This document shows, in pieces, positions 13,211 through 25,648 of a DNA stretch of 64,000 nt (positions within the stretch are counted from its first letter, which is position 1; each line of letters opens with the position of its first letter). Source of the DNA: Glycine soja (Eukaryota; Streptophyta; Magnoliopsida; Fabales; Fabaceae); the NCBI RefSeq assembly GCF_004193775.1, contig NC_041002.1, forward strand, positions 2,901,261-2,965,260. Direction: 5' to 3'. The translations under genes and the position numbers were made by a program. The notes beneath the pieces were generated by a model. It ran no database searches. It was not told the DNA's origin and saw nothing but the letters and a program-made list of their open reading frames with translations.

Positions 13211-16200
13211 GCTTGAGAGATTTTGCCTCCTTGTTTCTATTGACAAATCCGTGTGACTTTGTTCACATTGGCCTTGTCTTCTTCTTCTTCTTTTTCTTCT
13301 TCCATGCACAAAACAAAAGTGTGTGTTCCTAGGCTTTGATTCCACCAAATCTATCCAACACATGGTGTGTATTCTAAGAAAGGCTATTTATTTTACTCCT
13401 TCACCATCTTCAATGTTTTGGAAGCACACAGCAATGTCCTTCTATTCTCTCTCTGACTCTCTCTTGGAGTCTAGTGCACGAGACTTGAGAAACTTAGGGT
13501 TTTGTTGCTGACAACTTGAACTTCCAGGCGCTACCTGATTATAAAATACATGGCACAGGACAGTGTTGGGGTTTCTTGAAGTTTTGACCATGTGGGTTGG
13601 AGTACTTATAAATGCCAGAGTAGTGATGAAATCATGCCCAATTTAAAAATTCCAAGAAAAGAGTGCGTACAAGGGGGGGTGCATGAATCATAGCTTTTTA
13701 AAAAAGTTGTTTGTGCGTGTGTGTTTTTACACAGTTGTTTTTTAAGTTACCATTTTGGTCTTTAAGGAATGTAATCATCATACTGTCAATTAGTTTGGTT
13801 GTTCAATAATAGGTTCATTAAAATGGTGGTTTAAGGTCAATTTTGACATTAAATTGGTTGTTTTATATTATTTTTTTATTATTATTTATGATAAAAGGAC
13901 CACACTAATGACATTTTTAATGTTCGAGAATTAAAATGAAGAGTTTACCCTCAGTTATTTTGTGTTCAAAGTGAAAAAGCAGAGCTTTTTTTTCTTCTTT
14001 CAAGTGAAGTAATTAGAATGTGTTTGAAGGAAACTTCAAAACGGTGTTTGTTAAGCAATTTTAACTAAGAAATCAGTTATTCAAAGGGGTTAAGATTAGC
14101 AGAATTTAATGATGTCATTCTGCAGTTGTCAATCATGATACTTTTCCTTTTTATGTTTTCTCTCTTATGCACAGTATTTTGTGGTAGTGCTTTCTATTTT
14201 GAAGTAAAAAAAATGGACAAGTAACCTTCTATTAGAAAAGGTTAAAAATAGTAGACACAAGATGTAAGATGTACTTGAAGGGATCCAAATTGTTCCTAAG
14301 GCAGTTCAGGGGAAGGGAAAGAGAGCTAAGAAATATCCAAGACAGAGAGATATAAGAGGACATGTTTCCGGTCTCCAATACAAGAACTGAAACTTTAGCT
14401 TTTGTGCTGTTAGTTTTTTGGGGCAAAATGGGACTGATGATTTCTGTTATTCTTTACTTTGTGTCTGAGGACAGATAGGAATTACAATTGATTTGGGTTC
14501 TCCATTTGCTTTAAGGCTCTTGCTTTCTCACTTCCCAAGATGTTCTATTCTGAGTCAGCTAGCTGCTACATTTTTATTCCATGTATCCATATACTATATA
14601 CCATTTCAGAGCTAATTTCCTATACTTTTCAATCGAATCTATATCCATCTTTTGGGTATTAAAGTTTTGTTTTTTTTTTTATTAAGGGGTATGAGGATAA
14701 GTTACAACTTGCAAAACAATGTCACATCGTATCTACTAATCTTTATTTGAAACCATTAGTATTTGAAAGTCGTATTAGAGTTTATCTCATCCGAATTGAA
14801 GTAAATCATCGTCCATTTAAAAGAATACAACTTTTCAGCTTTTTCTATATATGTGATAATAAGTCTTAGTGTTTTTTCCAGACAACACGTGACTAACTTA
14901 TATACATTTTTTAATTAATTGAATTTTCTAATTCCAGTCTATGAGACTATGACACTGACAACTTATTTATGCATATTTAGTTTTTTTTTTTAAACTACAA
15001 AGAATATTTTGTATAATCTTATTTTTAGTACTTGATTTATAGTTAAATGTAAATTTATAATTAAATGTCTGTACCTAGTTACAGAATTGAAAGAACTCTG
15101 TTAGATGATTAATTAGGATCCAACTAGCTAGACATAATTAAAGCCCAACTTGTATAGATAATTCTATAATTTGTTCAAGTCTTATAACTACTACTAAGTA
15201 TTAAGATAGTGTAGTACGATTCACAAACTATCATGTCTCTAAATCATTTGATTACGAGTTTAATTTTGTAATTTTGTATATGCATGTTTAAGAACATGTC
15301 GGTTGTTATTTAATGCAGATCCAATTGAAATTATAAAAATTAGTGTCTACCTCTTATGAATCACTTTATGTGAAAATGAGAAAAATTATGCGTGTTGTAT
15401 ATGTAAACATGCACTTTATGAAAGAAAAAAAATTGTTAAGAAATGTCAAACTCTTAAATGAATATCAGTCTATCAACAAATTAGTCTTTCACTCTGGGCG
15501 GAATATATCCTAAATATACCAAAAACAAAAATGTCTTGTACCTAATGTTCCTTATGTCATTCACCTTGTTGGAATTATAAGTGCATGCTAGTTCTTGTTC
15601 TATAGTAGTGGCCATGAGAGTGAAGCCAAAGTGTATTTGTGGTAGAGAGGGCCCCACAACCTAGTTGGCACGCGCGCACCTGGCTTTGTGCGCTGCTGCA
15701 TGTTTATGCACACACTCATGCACCCTCCATGCGTATCATAGTTTGTCTATGGTTTTGGGGGCTCAATCTTTTCTTTGTCGTTAATTAGGTGAACCCCATC
15801 GAGAGAAATAGCCATCACTATTACTAATAATGTTTACCAACGTAACTACCTTAAGGCCACTTATTACATATGTGCTCTATGCTCACCAAATTCCTTAAAA
15901 GATGTTTGTTTAATTTTTGTAGACTATAATCATTTAATGTCTCTATGTTATGTTAATTGCTATGGTGCCGCCGTACTTAATCGAGTGGCTGGTCAAAATG
16001 CTAAGGAACACTTTTGAAGATCCTTGGTAAGAACGATATATATGGGGAGTGATAAAAGGAGATGAAAAATTAATGATGTCAAGTCCATATTAATTTGTTA
16101 AGCATATTATTGATTTTGGATATCCTTGCTGTTGTTTCGGGAAGAAAATGGGATTTAATTAGCTCATTGTTTGCTTAATGTTTGGAGATGTCTTGGTATT

Positions 16201-19200
16201 AAACATCCTTTCCAGTTAATAAAAGAACTAAAATACTTTTGGTTTGAGTATTTTGCAAAAGTTGTAGGAATTAGGAAAATGAAAATTTTGGAAGGGTAGA
16301 TTGAATTATGACGTTACTGTAGGGTCAGTTTGCATCATTGATAGCCTATGCCAGTAAGGCTTTTTTTTACCTTCATTAAAAAAATTGTGCCCACTGACAC
16401 GCTTTAAAAAAAGATGTGAAAATACTATTTCTAATAATGTTATTATTTTTTTAATATTTTCCCATCAAATTGAGCTCTTTGTTACAAAGTTCACAGTTGC
16501 AACAATATTAGTCAGAAGTATCCATCTATGTGTTAATATTGTTGTGATTTTCTTGTTTTTTTTTTACAACATTGTTTCTCAATTTTAGATAAAAAAAAAA
16601 TATGCACTTATCTTAATGATAGTAATCATAATGATAACATCAGCCTCACTATCTTGACTCCGAGGCCACATAAAGACCAAAAAACGGCATGCATAGCACA
16701 AATTAATGACCAAGCACTTGATTGCAATTAAAAAAATAATTTCATTGGAGTAAAACATAGCTTAACTTATATACTCAGGTTTACTTACTTTTTTATATGT
16801 ATAGAACGTATGTCCACACAATCAAAATAATTAATACCAACAATAGATAGTGGATTTGAGCTAAGATAGAGTATGCTACACATACAACTCCCTTTGTAGC
16901 CATACTATAGTTTAAAGTTTAAACCGTTGTTAGGCATTACCTTAGGGACTATAATTGAAGGCTTCAATGGCACCAAAACTGGAGTTGCCTTTCTTTCACA
17001 GTGTATCCCTAGTTTCTCCTTTTTGGGGCTCTGGCAATGATGCCTACCATTTTGCCAGCATCCCCTTTATGTGTAGCTCTGAATTTTTAAATCCAATTTT
17101 TTTCATCTTACTTCTCAGAAAAGATCTGGCTCATATTCACTAACATCAGCAGCATAAAAAATAGAAAGCATATAGAGAGAATCTGGTCCCCTGTGAGTCA
17201 CTCTCATCACAGCTAATTGGTCGGCATAATAAATTACACAATCTCAGTGAAACCAGAAACTCATGTCTCTTGCATCCAGAAACATTCAGCCATGTACTTT
17301 ACACTAGTTAGTTGAAGGCCAAGGATCAAGATGTGTTTTGGATAGCTACTATAAAACACTAAAGTCCAAAGAAGCTTCTTTCATCAACTGTTGTTTGAGT
17401 GAAAACTGAAAAGATAACTCTAACTAACTCTTGGACAATTTCAAACAAGGGCTTAATCAATTTAGTTATAGCCACCAGTTTAATGAATATGGATCATTGT
17501 ACAACCAAGTTTATATTTACAAAGTCCCCTAATTAATACTAATGCCTTAAGATTTTCTGTTTATCTTTTAAGTTGTCACTTGTCACTTGTCACTTGTCAC
17601 TTGTCACTTGTCACTCACTATACATTAAATTTTTCATGGATTAAGACAGTTGATCCTTCTTTCTTAATTGATGGGGGAGTTGAAGGGATGGAGACAGATG
17701 CTTTATTTCAGAAAACTCTAATATAACAACCAGGCTTGCCACTTGTTTTGCTTGCAAGTCCTTGCTAGTTGTGACTTGTGAGTGCATGAAACAGCAATTT
17801 GGCACAAAACTGTGAGAAATTGTTTATATTGAAAAGGGTAGATACTGAAAAGTTGACATGTGCCTACATTTCTAAGAAAACAAATTAAGGCAAAACATGC
17901 TGCAGACATAAAAATGCAGCTCACAATTAGATGAGCATACAAAATACAAGTGTTAGGGGTTATTATTAGTGTAATGGAAGGTAATTCTAGGTAAGAACTT
18001 AATCAATAGTTGATAGGTAAGGAAAGCATGGGTGAATGGCGGATGAGTGTGCAGTGTGAGAGTCCATCATGCAGAGTTATGGTCTAATTAATTTAATTAA
18101 GATGGGCTTGAATTCTAAATTTGCAATTGAATTTACAATATTGGACAAGAAAATAATTAAGATAAGCCTATCGGCACACATTGGTTGAAAGAGGAGATAA
18201 AGAAGGGAATATAAAAATAGCAATTCCACTTGCATTCACATTCATACGGTTTTCCCAAGGTACATTTAAATATTTAATAGAAATGAATATGTATGCAACA
18301 AGGTAGCGCTAAAAATGATTCTATATGAGTGATTGATCACAACATTTTGTCAGAGAAGAACGTGTGTGTGACTTTGTTACTATATGCCATGGAATTTCAT
18401 TATGTAAGTTTTCACATCTTGATCAGAGAATGGCCATAAACAAAAATTAGATTGAGGGAACATATTCACTGAGGAAAATATATACTCAGAATTCCAAGGC
18501 TGCAAATAAGAATATGAGTTCAGATACTTAATACTATTGATGAAAGAACTTTTCCTCTATAGGAAAAGATTTCCTTAGTTTTTCAGTCTTGAGCATTTTT
18601 TTTTTGGCTCAGTATCTCATGCAGACATTGACATTCCATAAGCTAACTACAAGAATTTTTTTTCTAAATTCTAAACCTTCTGATGTGTCGTTATCCCATC
18701 CTATTGATTTGAAATCTCAGTCATACAATACATCAAAGTTTTGTCATTTTTTCTTTCATTCCATATAAGGCGCTACATATAAGAGACCTTTTTAATGCAT
18801 TATGTAGTCAGCATTGAAGTTCTCAATTCATTAAGGGCACTGTGCAACTGCACTGTAGTTGGTGGGCTAGTCAGTGACTCACACTCACTTCCTTAACGCT
18901 TATATTCTTCTGATATTCTTTTGTGCAGTATATTCTAAGTGGGGCCTATGCATGTAATGATGATGTCTCCTTGTTGAAGCTGTGTGATTAGCTTAGAGGG
19001 ATGAAGCATATGGAAAAAGAGAAAAAGAGGGGGGAAAGAGCCACTTTGTGTGGTATTTATGTGACATTTCAGAGTGGGAGCCGAAGCTCCTCTTTATTGA
19101 CATTATTATTAGCAGCTGGAGGGTTGAATGAATTTCACATCACATCTTAGTTGTACCATATAAATTAGTGTCACCCAATTTGAACATGTCTAATTCCATA

Positions 19201-21849
19201 TATAATTGTTAAAGCAATAGTTATAATTATTATGTTTATTTATAGAAAATAATTTTTATAATAATTATCTTAAAATTTATACTGTCACAATTCTAGGGAA
19301 AGGAATGCATAAAAATTAAACTCTTTCATTTATACAAGAATTGCATTTGCAACAATGTGCAATAAATTATTCATATAATTTTTTTTCTTTGATGTTAATT
19401 GGCCTAATCTCATGCATGCATGAATAAGGTAAGTGTGAAATGTAAACTGTTAAATAGGTTAAAGGTGATATATTATAAAAGTCTTTATTAGCTTGTTGTT
19501 TTAGTTTATAATCATAGGTTAAAGTGGTCATAGAAAGGAGGGGTTGAATGTGTACTGAGGAAAGAACTGAAAAAGTAAAAGCACAAAGAAGGTTTCACTG
19601 AAATGTTTGTCGCAAAGGATCCAACCCGTGAGACACATTGTCCAACTGAAGACTCCAATGGCTAGACAAGTAACTATTACGGGTCATGTTCATTGCTCAG
19701 TCCATACCAAAAATTTCAATGAGAATTTCAGGTCAGCGAAGACCCATAAGTCCTAAAGCCAGTTGACCAAACCATGCAATAATAATTGCCTTTGGAGGTA
19801 ACATTGGCCAATGACTAAAAACCCATTCCGTTTGTTCTTATGATGGGCCAACAACTTGTTCGTCTAAGAATGCGTTTTTCGTGGCTCAATTCCTAGAAAC
19901 CTCGAAAAGGGAGTGGCACATTATGTAATGTGATGTGATAGGCAACTATAATTTTGGAGAATCTTCTGTGTGTATAGTTTGCAATATGATCCGAATCAAT
20001 TCAATAACTTGGTAAATTCGTACCAATACAAATTGTTGAATTTTAGTCGGATCTCGAATTTTGATTTTGAAAATTCAATCCACCCAATTTCTTTTTTTGA
20101 CTTTCACTTTGTTTATATTCCTTTTTGGCCTAAACAAAAGTTGGTTCCATAAATTTCACATTTTGAGTGGTGTCCTAAAATTGAAAATAACCATTTTTTT
20201 AATAAAAAAATCAATGTGTTACAATAATTGATTAAGGGATTATTTTATATCTTTTAATAAATAGGAACCAAATTACAACCTATAATAAAGTTAAGGAACT
20301 ACTGAGTAATTTAGTCTATTTTTTTCACATTAGTTTCTAGTATTATTGTTTTAATTAGTCTCTACGAACCAGTAAAGTTTTTTTTAATAGATTCCTTCTA
20401 TATTGATTTTTTCATATTAATTTCTATTATTTAGACCATCAAATTTTTATTTTAATCTCTGTAAGTCATGTAGAATTCTGACGTTTGGGATTAACATAAA
20501 ATAGAGATCAAAACAGAAAAACTTAAGAAAACCAAAACAAAAGCAATTATATGTTATATTATCTAAGACTAATGATAAAAGGAATATCTATATTTGTTGT
20601 CCACATTTCATTAGACACTATTATCCTTAAACCACTTAAACTTTAAAATTTTTCTTCTAATCTATATTAACTTCCCACTACTTCCATATTATTGTTAGTT
20701 TTTTATTCTGCCATTTTTTTATTAACTGAATTTAACTTCTGTTCTTTTTTCATTTAAAAAATTTAGAGAGGCAGGAATAAAAATATTTAAACCAACTACT
20801 ATTTACGAAGAAAAATGGTAACAAAAAGAAAATACGAAGAAAAATGTCTTAATGAGCCGCATGAGTTGCCTGGCTTGTGGCGCTTTAATTACTCTAGTTT
20901 GAGAGTTAAATACTTTAAAATACGGTACATAGATTTCAATGAAAGATTTTCTTCAGTCTTTTACGTGGCCGTCAAGATTATTATTTTAATCAGCTCCTTA
21001 ACTTTTTTTTATTTTATTGAAAGTGATACCATGATAGGTAAAAAAATTTCAGGCATTTACCCCCATATTCTAAGCTAACAAGGAAGTCACAAAGCATATT
21101 GAACCTAAAATACATATAAGTAACTACAGATTTAATTCCACTTTTCCCAATCCCTTCTCAGCAAATTAAATTCCATGCTAGAATATAGCATCAAGTTATA
21201 TAAGGCATCTAACTTTAGAGTTTTTTCTACTGAAAAAGTGGGATATTAGTAAAGTGATTCTATAAAAAGAAGAGAATAGAATCATGAGAAACGATGGTAG
21301 GTGCTTAGATTTAAATGATGAATCTCCCTCTAAAATTAGGTTAATTCGATAACTATCCTCTATATATGTACACGTATAATATTTAAAAGCCAAAAGTTTC
21401 ATGAAAGGGGGCCAATAAAAATATATTAAGGTTTCCAAGCATGGAATACTGATGTTAAGCAATGATTTTGTCTGAGGAGCTGAAAGGGCATGAACAACTT
21501 TCCGAGTTCAAAATGTAAACACATGCAAATCCTAAGAGTGTGCAAAGAAAACATAGAGATTGAAAATGTTGTAAAGCATCTCGATCAGAGTTTCCATAAA
21601 CCATAATTTGGGAGAGTGGTATAGGTTGGAAAGAATGTTTCTAGCATCATGTCTTAGCCAACCTGTCTAATATTGTAATACATCATCATGTAGAGTTTTA
21701 AGTCAAAAGATAAGGTGCATCCATAGTGAAAAATGAAATTTTATCACTAAGGTTCAAGTAGTTTAAATACAGAGTGAAATATTACATTTTACTAGATAAA
21801 GTTTATTTGAATGGATGCATTGCAAATTATTTTTGTTTCAACTTTCAAG
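13211..21849. other. Long AT-rich intergenic region
   Basis: The first 200-400 bases should be the 5' UTR and promoter of the neprosin-domain gene (TATAAAT-like sequence at about 13608). Beyond that I recognise no protein, tRNA or rRNA. Only short ORFs without family resemblance occur, for example at 16385, 19970 and 20815. A 7-bp tandem repeat lies at 17573-17614. Confidence 0.6.
17573..17614. repeat. Six tandem copies of TTGTCAC
   Basis: Six perfect 7-bp units follow each other without interruption. Confidence 0.95.
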
Positions 21850-21879
21850 AGAACTTATTTATTATAGTTGGTGACAATC

Positions 21880-23008
21880 TTCACTACAAATAGAGAAAAA
21901 AATTAGTGAAGAAACAACACATGAAGAGAAAGTGTGTGAGAAGAGAGATTGTAAAGCAAAATTACTTTGTTAAGAGAAAAGTGACTTTGTGTGAGAGTGT
22001 TATCATTTCTTGTAACCATTGAGTGGGGTACTCGAGTTTGTAGAGTGATACACTATTTAGGGTGAGTTACAATCTTGTAATCGTTTTTGTGATAAGGAAA
22101 TACTTTTGAGGTGGTTCCGTGGACGTAGGTAAGAGGTGTCGAATCACGTTAAATTATTGTGTTTGTTATTATTTTTCCTACAGTGTAATCTTTGTTATAT
22201 TCTCACGATCCTTTGTGGATATGGGTAATTTTGTTTGTGTGAGCATTGATTAAATAACAGTGATATAAGAGCTATGGTCGGGAGCACACAAAGATTCGAG
22301 ATACTGTTGTTTGATGGAAAAATAAATTTTATGATTTGACAAAGTATTATTCAAGACCTTTTGGTGCAACAAAGTCTTGATTAGGCATTAGAAGATGAAA
22401 GGTCTGTTTCTATAAATGAAACTAAGTGGACTACGATCCAAAGGAGGGTCGTGAGCACGATTCAATAACGTGTTGAAGGAGACAACATTGAAGGCCTTGT
22501 GGGAGAAGCTCGAGAATATCTATACGTCAAAGTCGCTAACCAATTGTCTTTGTTTGAATATGGAGTTGTATAAACTCAAAATAGAGATGGGAGGAGATCT
22601 CCATGACCACATCAACCAGTTCAATCGGCTAGTATGCCAATTTTTGAATGCAACTAATAAACTTTCTGATGAGGAGTAGATATTGTTGTTGTTGACCTCA
22701 CTATCAAGGTCCTTCAAAGCTTTGGTTCAAACGTTGCTTGTGGGAAGATCAACTTTAAAGTTGGATGAGGTGACTGTCGCTCTTAGAGAAAATGAGAAAA
22801 TGATGAGAACTAAAAATGTTGATGATGAACACCATGCAATAACTGTGGTGGAGTCTGAGCAAGGGAGGAATCATTCAAGGAGACATGATGGGCCATGAGG
22901 AAGATCAAATCGCAATTGCGTCCGCAACGAGATATGAGTAACATACAATGTTACTATTGCAGTGAGAATGGTCATGTGCAAGTGAGGTGCAAACAAATGA
23001 AGGAGGAT
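21880..23008 (+). mobile_element. Ty1/copia remnant: LTR end, degenerate PBS and gag
   Basis: From about 21880 to 22255 the sequence resembles the end of a copia LTR (a GTGGACGTAGG-type U5 region). GTGATATAAGAGCTATGG at about 22260 is a degraded form of the usual TGGTATCAGAGCCATGG primer-binding site plus start. A gag frame opens at 22274 and carries stops and frameshifts. It includes a UBN2-type capsid region (LWEKLENIYTSKSLTN, GGDLHDHINQFNRLVCQ, LVGRSTLKLDEV) and a CCHC zinc knuckle near 22950 (CYYCSENGHVQVRC). The element stops at 23008, where a different LTR begins. No protease, integrase or reverse transcriptase follows, so it is dead. The left boundary is approximate. Confidence 0.85.
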
Positions 23009-24250
23009 TGATAACTGCTAAATAATAGTAAATTAATAGTGGAAAATCATCTAAAATTAACTCAGAATTAATTATTTAACAGTTATTTATGCTTTAATTT
23101 GGAAAGATTTAATTAATTTCGAATTTTGATTGCAGATGTGAAAAGGGAGGTACAACAAGCAAAAAAGAGCAGAAATAAAGGAAAAAAAAAGAAAATCAGA
23201 AGAAGCCCAAGTCCAGCAAGGCGCTAAGCGCAGGACGCGCCCAGCGCGCAAGAAGTCAAGGCGCTAAGCGCACGACACGCGCTGAGCACGATGTGGCGCT
23301 GAGCACGAGGCTTTGTGCTCAGCGAGACTACGAAAAGCCCAAGCCCAAGTTCGCACCTATAAATAAGAGGGTCAGCCTAGGAAAATAGACACACTTCCTG
23401 AGAGCTTAGTTTTCAGGCTTCTGGCACTCAGTTCTCTCCTTTTCCTTCCCTTTTCTTATATTCTTATTATCTTTCTTTCACCCCCTCCCCCCTTCTTATT
23501 GTAAAGCCCTCATGACTATGAGTGGCTAATCCCCTAGTTAGGGTCTGACAGGCCTAAAAAGCCAATGATGTATGGAGCATTTCAAGAGTTATCAATAAAA
23601 AGAGGAATTTCTTTCAGGTTCTTTTATTTATTTACCGTTCTTTCTTTTTTCATCATGTATTTCGAAACTTACTTTCTGTTAGGGTTTAGGCCACTCGGGA
23701 GAGGGTAACGCTTAATAGAACACTAAAAGGAAGAAATTATCGGGTTATTTTTTAGAGGGTTTTCCTTCCAAGTTTTTTTATCTGCTTTTCTTTCTTGCTT
23801 ATTCTGCATCTCAGACTTTGTTTTCTGTTAGTCTTTAGGCCACTCGGGAGAGGGTAACGCTTAATAGAACAATAAAAGAAAGAAATCATAGGGTTCGCAT
23901 GATTTAATGCCCCAATGCCCATGCTTTAGCAAACATCTAAAATAAATGTAATTTTAATGCATCTTAGTTATTGAGTCTTCGCAAAGGGCATTTGGAAGAT
24001 AGATAATTAAGGTAGGCTTGTCATCATGAGGGATCAGGGACAAGTAGATAGATAGATGTGGGGCAGAATTAGTTCACTGGTATTGATAACAGACAAATCA
24101 TGAATCTATATATCTAGATTGATTAGACTTGTTAGGTTTTAGCGATTTTAATATATAGATTTTATTCCCTATCTTTCTATTGTTGGTTTTCCTTAGAAGT
24201 AGTTATTCCTTATTTTACTGTTGAGTTTTATTAGGAGTAAAAATTATGAT
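23009..24250 (+). mobile_element. Gypsy-type LTR (solo or truncated) inserted at the copia zinc knuckle
   Basis: The segment starts TGATAACTGCTAAATAATAG right after the copia gag zinc knuckle. It contains GC-rich, partly palindromic GCGCTAAGCGC-like repeats (23215-23320), a TATAAATA box near 23358 and a duplicated block (next entry). This style matches LTRs of soybean Ty3/gypsy elements as I remember them. The right end is not certain: no clear CA terminus or matching target duplication was found, so 24250 is a limit of similarity in style, not a measured edge. Confidence 0.6.
23674..23905. repeat. 149-bp partial tandem duplication inside the gypsy-type LTR
   Basis: The block TTCTGTTAG...GGCCACTCGGGAGAGG...CTTAATAGAACA begins at 23674 and again at 23823, with a few differences. 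Confidence 0.85.
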
Positions 24251-24690
24251 AGCAAAGTGAAAATTAAATAATATAGCCACATTATCTTGTATCTCACACA
24301 CACACATAAATCCACATGAGACAACGTAGTTGATAAAATTATATGAAGTATATATAAAGAGAATTGGTGGCTTTAAATTTTACATATACTTTGTTTCCAT
24401 TTTTCGTTTCTCTCCGGAGGACCCTTGTAGACATCCCCTGAATAAATAAAAAATACTTTAAAATGGATTAAAAATTCTGAATTAAAAAATTCTATTTTGG
24501 ATTGAGTAATCTAGAATTAAAAAATTCTGAATTATTCAATCCAAGACCTTTTTAGTCTAATTAACTGACAACTAAGCAATTACTCTAACAAACTAAAAAC
24601 TAATTAACAAACTAATTGAGAGTTCTAATAAAATTCAATCTAATTAGAATTGGGGAGTGATCAGATTTTGATTAGATTCCATTCAACAAT

Positions 24691-25140
24691 TTGAAATTAG
24701 GAAAAAGATCCAACCAAACAGTTGTTGCAAGCCCTTGGTCAAGTTTTTCTTCCATTGCACCATGTTTTTCTTCCATTAGGAAGGTCATAAAGGTTGCAGT
24801 CAACAAGGGTTTCGCTGAAACCATTGATAAGCCAGTTTGGATGATCAACGAGTCCTATTTTGTCACCATGAGCAAGAAGGTCTTGAAGTCACCAAAGATA
24901 CACCTAGGGAAGGAAGTGTCTTGTGCTAGGGTGCACAGAAGATTTCGAGAGTGCTTCCTTCTATGTCTTTAAGGGTCTCCACACTGGATGGCCTGATTGA
25001 TGAACTTGAATGTTAATGAAGTTGGAAGAATAATTGAGAAGGTGACATTCAAGGGGATCTTTCCACAGCAGAGCCAAACCTACACCCCTGCCATTCACAT
25101 CTACAACAAAAACGAATTGCATGAACAAGAATTAAAGCCA
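24691..25140 (+). pseudogene. Frame-broken ORF of unknown family
   Basis: Protein-like sequence runs through three pieces. The first frame ends at 24972 (AVNKGFAETIDKPVWMINES, HLGKEVSCARVHR). A +1 shift gives EDFESASFYVFKGLHTGW (from about 24938) and another gives NEVGRIIEKVTFKGIFPQQS and TYTPAIHIYNKNELHEQ to about 25140. Codon use is much richer in G/C than the flanks, as in real coding DNA. I do not recognise the family. It looks like a retroposed or captured gene fragment lying next to the copia/gypsy remnants. Confidence 0.45.
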
Positions 25141-25648
25141 AGGGATTTTATTTCTTCAATACGAATTGCATGAACTAGAGTTTCACAAAAACGAAAATTG
25201 GAAGAATTGCATGGTGCTAATTGCTAAAGAGAGAAAGAGAGGATGTAGTATAATTTAAATTTACGTGTCATTTTCTTTCCTATTGGAGAGTGTCTTATTA
25301 CTATTGAGAAGTATTTTTTTTTTTTTTACGTTTATCTACATATATATCATTATATATAACCCATTAGATCACAACTTGTGCAGGTTATTCTATAGTTTAG
25401 CTAGAGGTCTTGATTTCAAATTTTCAACTAAAAAATTAGTGGAGGATAACCAACAAAACATTCATCAATTAATAAAACCCAAATATTGTTCTCACTCAAC
25501 ATTGAACTAATAAACAAAGTCTATTAGTACATTAATTCCAATGGAAAAAAAGAACTAAATTAATTACATCATCACCTTCCCACAGTTAAAATAGTATTTG
25601 TAGAAGGGAAGCTGCCACTAGGCTCAAAACTAAGGCTCTCATCTGCAA

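Noticed and set aside
20815..21078. 87-codon plus-strand ORF
   Set aside because: AT-rich codons, no domain or neighbour support; likely chance.
13211..21849. Search for microRNA precursors and tRNA genes
   Set aside because: No conserved mature microRNA (for example miR156, 159, 164, 166, 167, 172, 396) or tRNA was recognised by eye; a folding search was not possible.
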